Shown here in pieces: positions 6,085-7,912 of a stretch of 7,912 nt of DNA. Under the pieces are notes generated by a model, which was given only the letters and a program-made list of their open reading frames with translations, was not told where the DNA came from and made no database searches. The first letter of the stretch is position 1. Each line of letters starts with the position of its first letter. This DNA comes from DATEMK01 sp035275625. Lineage in GTDB: Bacteria; Bacteroidota; Bacteroidia; AKYH767-A; OLB10. The position numbers were made by a program, and so were the translations under genes. The stretch lies in assembly GCA_035275625.1 (NCBI GenBank), contig DATEMK010000622.1, forward strand, positions 1-7,912, given 5' to 3'.

Positions 6085-6114
6085 CAAACATAAGGAAATT
6101 ATATTTCCTTTAAA
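6085..6114 (-). promoter_or_regulatory. Candidate promoter of the AraC-type gene
   Basis: Read on the minus strand, TTTA (6114-6111) is one mismatch from the Bacteroidota -33 TTTG, then an 18-base spacer, then TATGTTTG (6092-6085), an exact match to the TAnnTTTG -7 element. Transcription would start near 6078-6080, leaving an untranslated leader of roughly 65 bases before the ATG at 6013. The whole element is in the gap between the methyltransferase stop and the regulator start. Confidence 0.5.
6092..6110. repeat. Perfect 8-bp inverted repeat, operator candidate or weak terminator
   Basis: AAGGAAAT (6092-6099), three bases TAT, then ATTTCCTT (6103-6110): a perfect palindrome with 8-base arms. 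It fills the spacer between the candidate -33 and -7 elements of the regulator's promoter, a position where a bound protein would directly control RNA polymerase. It also lies 35 bases past the methyltransferase stop and could form a hairpin in that transcript, but the stem is AT-rich and lacks a good U tract after it, so a terminator reading is weaker. Confidence 0.55.
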
Positions 6115-6144
6115 CTGAATTTTATAAGTACAGTTTCATAAACC

Positions 6145-6759
6145 TCAATCCTTCCGTGCTTTGAAACTGCAAAACAAAAAATTCTGTCTGGTGTTGGATG
6201 GAGTAATGTGGTCTTCCGTAACACACTTGAGCTTTTCAAAACCGTTTGCAAGTTGCTGCTGTAATTCTTCTTCGCTGTATTGGTGCACATGCAGCCCGCT
6301 GCATTTTTCAGGTCCTTTATCTGAAAAAGTTCCAATAGTCATAAAACCTTTTACGGCTTGCTGCGCAATCGTGAGATAAATTTTTATTTCTTCAGTGGTT
6401 GTAAGAAAATGAAAAGTTGCCCTGTCATGCCAGCAGTCATAATTTGTCGAAGGATGAAAAGCGGTAATATCACTTGCAATCCAATTTACTTTTGCTGCTC
6501 TGCCTCCCAGCCTTTGTTTTGCTTTTGCAATTGCAATTTTTGAAATGTCGAGCACGGAAATATTTTCATAACCTTCATCAAGAAGACAGTCAACCAAATT
6601 GCTATCGCCTCCGCCAATATCAATAATGCTTGCTGTCTTGGGTAAGTTAAAGCTATGGATAAAATCTAATGATGTTTTTGGAAATTCCTGGAACCAGCTA
6701 ACCTCATGGCGCTGTCTGGTTGCATAAACTTTTTCCCAGTGTTCTTTTCTTGATGCCAA
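6145..6759 (-). CDS. Class I SAM-dependent methyltransferase
   Basis: The 204-residue protein has a Rossmann-type methyltransferase fold: motif I IIDIGGGDS (45-53), the acidic VLDIS end of strand 2 (69-73), ASDIT (95-99) and YDCWHDRATFHFL (107-119). The N-terminal HWEKVYATRQRHEVSWFQ (7-24) and later GPEKCSGLHVHQYS (149-162) mark a family of small soluble methyltransferases whose substrate is, as far as I know, not established. The proline and one glycine usually seen in the VKPGG turn of motif IV-like position are absent here (AVKGFM, 135-140). The start is TTG: the frame has no ATG upstream before a stop and none downstream until residue 140, while the N-terminal motif requires the early start. 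It lies 11 bases after the DUF6624 gene on the same strand and is probably co-transcribed with it. Confidence 0.85.
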   Translation of the reverse strand: MASRKEHWEKVYATRQRHEVSWFQEFPKTSLDFIHSFNLPKTASIIDIGGGDSNLVDCLLDEGYENISVLDISKIAIAKAKQRLGGRAAKVNWIASDITAFHPSTNYDCWHDRATFHFLTTTEEIKIYLTIAQQAVKGFMTIGTFSDKGPEKCSGLHVHQYSEEELQQQLANGFEKLKCVTEDHITPSNTRQNFLFCSFKARKD

Positions 6760-6770
6760 GTTGTGTGTCT

Positions 6771-7379
6771 TTATTTGTCCGGCAGTTTATAATCAATTCC
6801 AAAATATTTTGCGTATTCTTCTATTGGTTGCAATCCGACTTTTTCCCTTCTGAGGTTTACATTCTTTTCATCCTCTATCGGATAAAATACCTGTTCTCCT
6901 GTTTTGCTGAATACAACTTGTGACCCGTAAATTTGATTTTTTCCTTCTCTCATCATAATTCTGTCTTGCAACATTGCCATATCACTTGCTCGTGATTCTC
7001 CTTCGGCAACTGATTGTTCCAGTAAAGGAAAATATTTTTTCTGCGTTGCAAGGTCTGCATGTTGAATAACAAGAAACACTGCCTGGTTGCCTCTGCCGCC
7101 AACAAAACTTTTTCCTAACCAACCGTATTTATTTATCAATGCTTCTACCTGCACCAGGTTACAACTGTCAATGTAATTGATAAACGATGTTGAATCTGCT
7201 CCCGTTCTTGTTTTCTGGTCACGGTCAAAAATTGCAAAAAGTTCTTTCTTAATTGCAGTTGTATCAATGTTGGTTTGAGCAAAAGCATTGCTTTCGAAAA
7301 TCAGCATAAGAAAAATAAAAAGGAAATTTTTTTTTATAATAAATAAATTGCCCTGAAATTTTTGTTCTTCAGCCTGCAT
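6771..7379 (-). CDS. DUF6624-type secreted protein, unknown function
   Basis: The 202-residue product starts with a signal peptide: basic n-region ending in KK (16-17), hydrophobic stretch 19-28, and cleavage after NAFA (residue 34) before Gln. The mature part carries the conserved pieces I associate with DUF6624: YGWLGKSFVG (85-94), VIQHAD (104-109), AMLQDRI (135-141), QIYGSQ (149-154) and VNLRREKVGLQPIEEY (174-189). The His in QHAD and the LQDR segment are the most conserved, suggesting an enzyme or ligand-binding site, but no function is established that I know of. ATG at 7379 is used; the n-region is long, and no closer ATG before the hydrophobic stretch exists. The gene lies 11 bases upstream of the methyltransferase and is probably the first of this pair, its promoter being in the 196 bases before it, where I find no convincing TAnnTTTG box on this strand. 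Confidence 0.75.
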   Translation of the reverse strand: MQAEEQKFQGNLFIIKKNFLFIFLMLIFESNAFAQTNIDTTAIKKELFAIFDRDQKTRTGADSTSFINYIDSCNLVQVEALINKYGWLGKSFVGGRGNQAVFLVIQHADLATQKKYFPLLEQSVAEGESRASDMAMLQDRIMMREGKNQIYGSQVVFSKTGEQVFYPIEDEKNVNLRREKVGLQPIEEYAKYFGIDYKLPDK

Positions 7380-7484
7380 TTTGAATGGCTGTTTTGGAAA
7401 TTATTAAATACGAAATTACTCAAAAAATCTTTGAAAAATTTTTGTTCGATTTCTTGTAGGGAATACTGATAACAAAATGAAATC

Positions 7485-7501
7485 GTTTGTGAAACACAAA
7501 C
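7485..7501. repeat. Perfect 7-bp inverted repeat in the divergent intergenic region
   Basis: GTTTGTG (7485-7491), three bases AAA, then CACAAAC (7495-7501) form a perfect palindrome with 7-base arms. It stands 106 bases upstream of the DUF6624 start and 75 bases before the possible small plus-strand gene. The place suits an operator of either transcript; without a run of T on either side it is not a convincing terminator. The rest of the 196-base region (7380-7575) shows nothing else I can name. Confidence 0.45.
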
Positions 7502-7545
7502 AATGACGATAAAATGGAATTCACTTTTCGCTGGAATTTATTTTC

Positions 7546-7553
7546 TAATTTTG
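7546..7553 (+). promoter_or_regulatory. Candidate -7 element for the small ORF at 7576
   Basis: TAATTTTG is an exact TAnnTTTG match, 22 bases before the ATG at 7576. The corresponding -33 region has TTTT (7525-7528) about 17 bases further upstream, one mismatch from TTTG. A start near 7558 would give an untranslated leader of under 20 bases. Chance occurrence in this AT-rich stretch is quite possible. Confidence 0.3.
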
Positions 7554-7575
7554 AATATTAAAAAAATTAAATGAT

Positions 7576-7710
7576 ATGAAAATTGTTTTTCTAATCGTTG
7601 GAATTATTCTCTTAATTGGTATTTATAAGTACAATAAGAAAACATGGAAAAAGCCTTTGAGGGCGAATTTTATTTTTAATATTTTAAAACGAAGGATAAT
7701 AAAACATTAA
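7576..7710 (+). CDS. Possible 44-residue single-span membrane peptide
   Basis: An ATG-initiated frame codes for 44 residues. Residues 3-16 are an unbroken hydrophobic stretch (IVFLIVGIILLIGI), followed by YKYNKKTWKK and a basic tail ending in LKRRIIKH, so it would sit in the inner membrane with a strongly positive cytoplasmic end. I do not recognise a family. For it: the neat membrane-anchor design, the -7 candidate 22 bases upstream, and its place in an otherwise empty gap between two genes. Against it: very short, AT-rich DNA readily gives such I/L/K-rich frames, and no Shine-Dalgarno sequence. If it is not a gene, 7380-7733 is a 354-base intergenic region with only the inverted repeat at 7485-7501. 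It converges with the aquaporin gene 23 bases further on. Confidence 0.4.
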   Translation: MKIVFLIVGIILLIGIYKYNKKTWKKPLRANFIFNILKRRIIKH

Positions 7711-7733
7711 AACTTTTTAAGAAAATAAATATT

Positions 7734-7912
7734 TTAATTTTTAACTGTTTTCCATACCAGCGTTGCGCTGACGGCACCAAATACAGGAGCAATAATATAA
7801 AGCCAAAGTGCTGAAATATTTCCTGAAAGGATTGCAGGGGATAAACTTCTTGCTGGATTCATAGAAGCTCCGCAAATGGGTCCGGCAAACATGGCTTCCA
7901 AACCGACAGTTG
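7734..7912 (-). CDS. MIP-family aquaporin (C-terminal part only)
   Basis: The gene runs out of the window at its 5' side; 58 C-terminal residues are visible, ending at TAA 7736-7734. GASMNPARS (residues 14-22 of the visible part) is the second NPA box of the major intrinsic protein channels, with the selectivity-filter arginine right after it, and LWLYIIAPVFGAVSATLVW (35-53) is the sixth membrane helix. These inner-membrane channels pass water or small uncharged solutes. The filter position three residues before the NPA asparagine is alanine and the helix-5 position (twelve before) appears to be alanine too, unlike the Thr and His of E. coli AqpZ. That points to a wider pore of the NIP-like type. 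Substrate cannot be decided from this fragment. Confidence 0.88.
   Translation of the reverse strand, partial: TVGLEAMFAGPICGASMNPARSLSPAILSGNISALWLYIIAPVFGAVSATLVWKTVKN

Noticed and set aside
6099..6335. Minus-strand frame overlapping the methyltransferase 3' end
   Set aside because: It shares bases with the conserved methyltransferase frame and has no recognisable motif; it also runs across the inverted repeat.
7503..7574. 23-residue plus-strand frame ending just before the ATG at 7576
   Set aside because: It is too short, lacks a promoter of its own, and the -7 candidate for the next frame lies inside it. A frameshifted longer gene made of both frames was considered but has no family support.
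1..7912. tRNA, rRNA, CRISPR array, riboswitch, insertion sequence or prophage
   Set aside because: Scanning both strands by eye showed no spaced direct repeats, transposase motifs or RNA-gene landmarks; a Moco riboswitch would have to lie upstream of the window.

Overview
The window looks like a piece of an AT-rich Bacteroidota chromosome, probably of the Chitinophagales/Sphingobacteriales kind. The reasons are the low GC content, a MoaC-MoaB fusion gene of the type common in that phylum, a PchR-like AraC regulator, DUF6580-like and DUF6624-like proteins, and candidate promoters with the phylum's TAnnTTTG -7 element. The taxonomic call is inference from protein style. I see no rRNA, tRNA, CRISPR array, insertion sequence or phage gene. 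Coding density is high and nearly every gene can be named at least to family.

Left part (1-3397): molybdenum cofactor (Moco) biosynthesis. A tight plus-strand operon runs moaD (3' end only), moeB, moaE and moaC-moaB. The last is a single fused gene joining the step that makes cPMP with a MogA/MoaB-type adenylyltransferase. Spacings are very short, and the moeB ribosome-binding site is formed by the codons for the essential C-terminal Gly-Gly of MoaD. moaA, the radical-SAM partner of MoaC, converges on this operon from the minus strand with 7 bases between stop codons. MoaA plus MoaC make cPMP from GTP; MoeB adenylates MoaD; MoaD thiocarboxylate and MoaE make molybdopterin; the MoaB domain adenylates it. 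moeA, mobA and the molybdate transporter are not in the window.

Middle part (3441-6013): a minus-strand series that may be one transcription unit running into moaA. It reads: AraC/PchR-type regulator with a four-cysteine cluster, DUF6580-type membrane protein, secreted outer-membrane beta-barrel protein, and a small c-type cytochrome, probably a lipoprotein, that overlaps the barrel gene by one base. The regulator is preceded by a Bacteroidota-type promoter candidate whose spacer is filled by a 19-base perfect inverted repeat. The work of this group is not known to me; a respiratory or metal/redox role linked to Moco enzymes is only inference.

Right part (6145-7912): a minus-strand pair (a DUF6624 secreted protein and a SAM-dependent methyltransferase with a TTG start), then a 196-base upstream region containing a 17-base inverted repeat, a possible 44-residue plus-strand membrane peptide with its own promoter candidate, and the 3' end of a minus-strand aquaporin gene with the second NPA motif.
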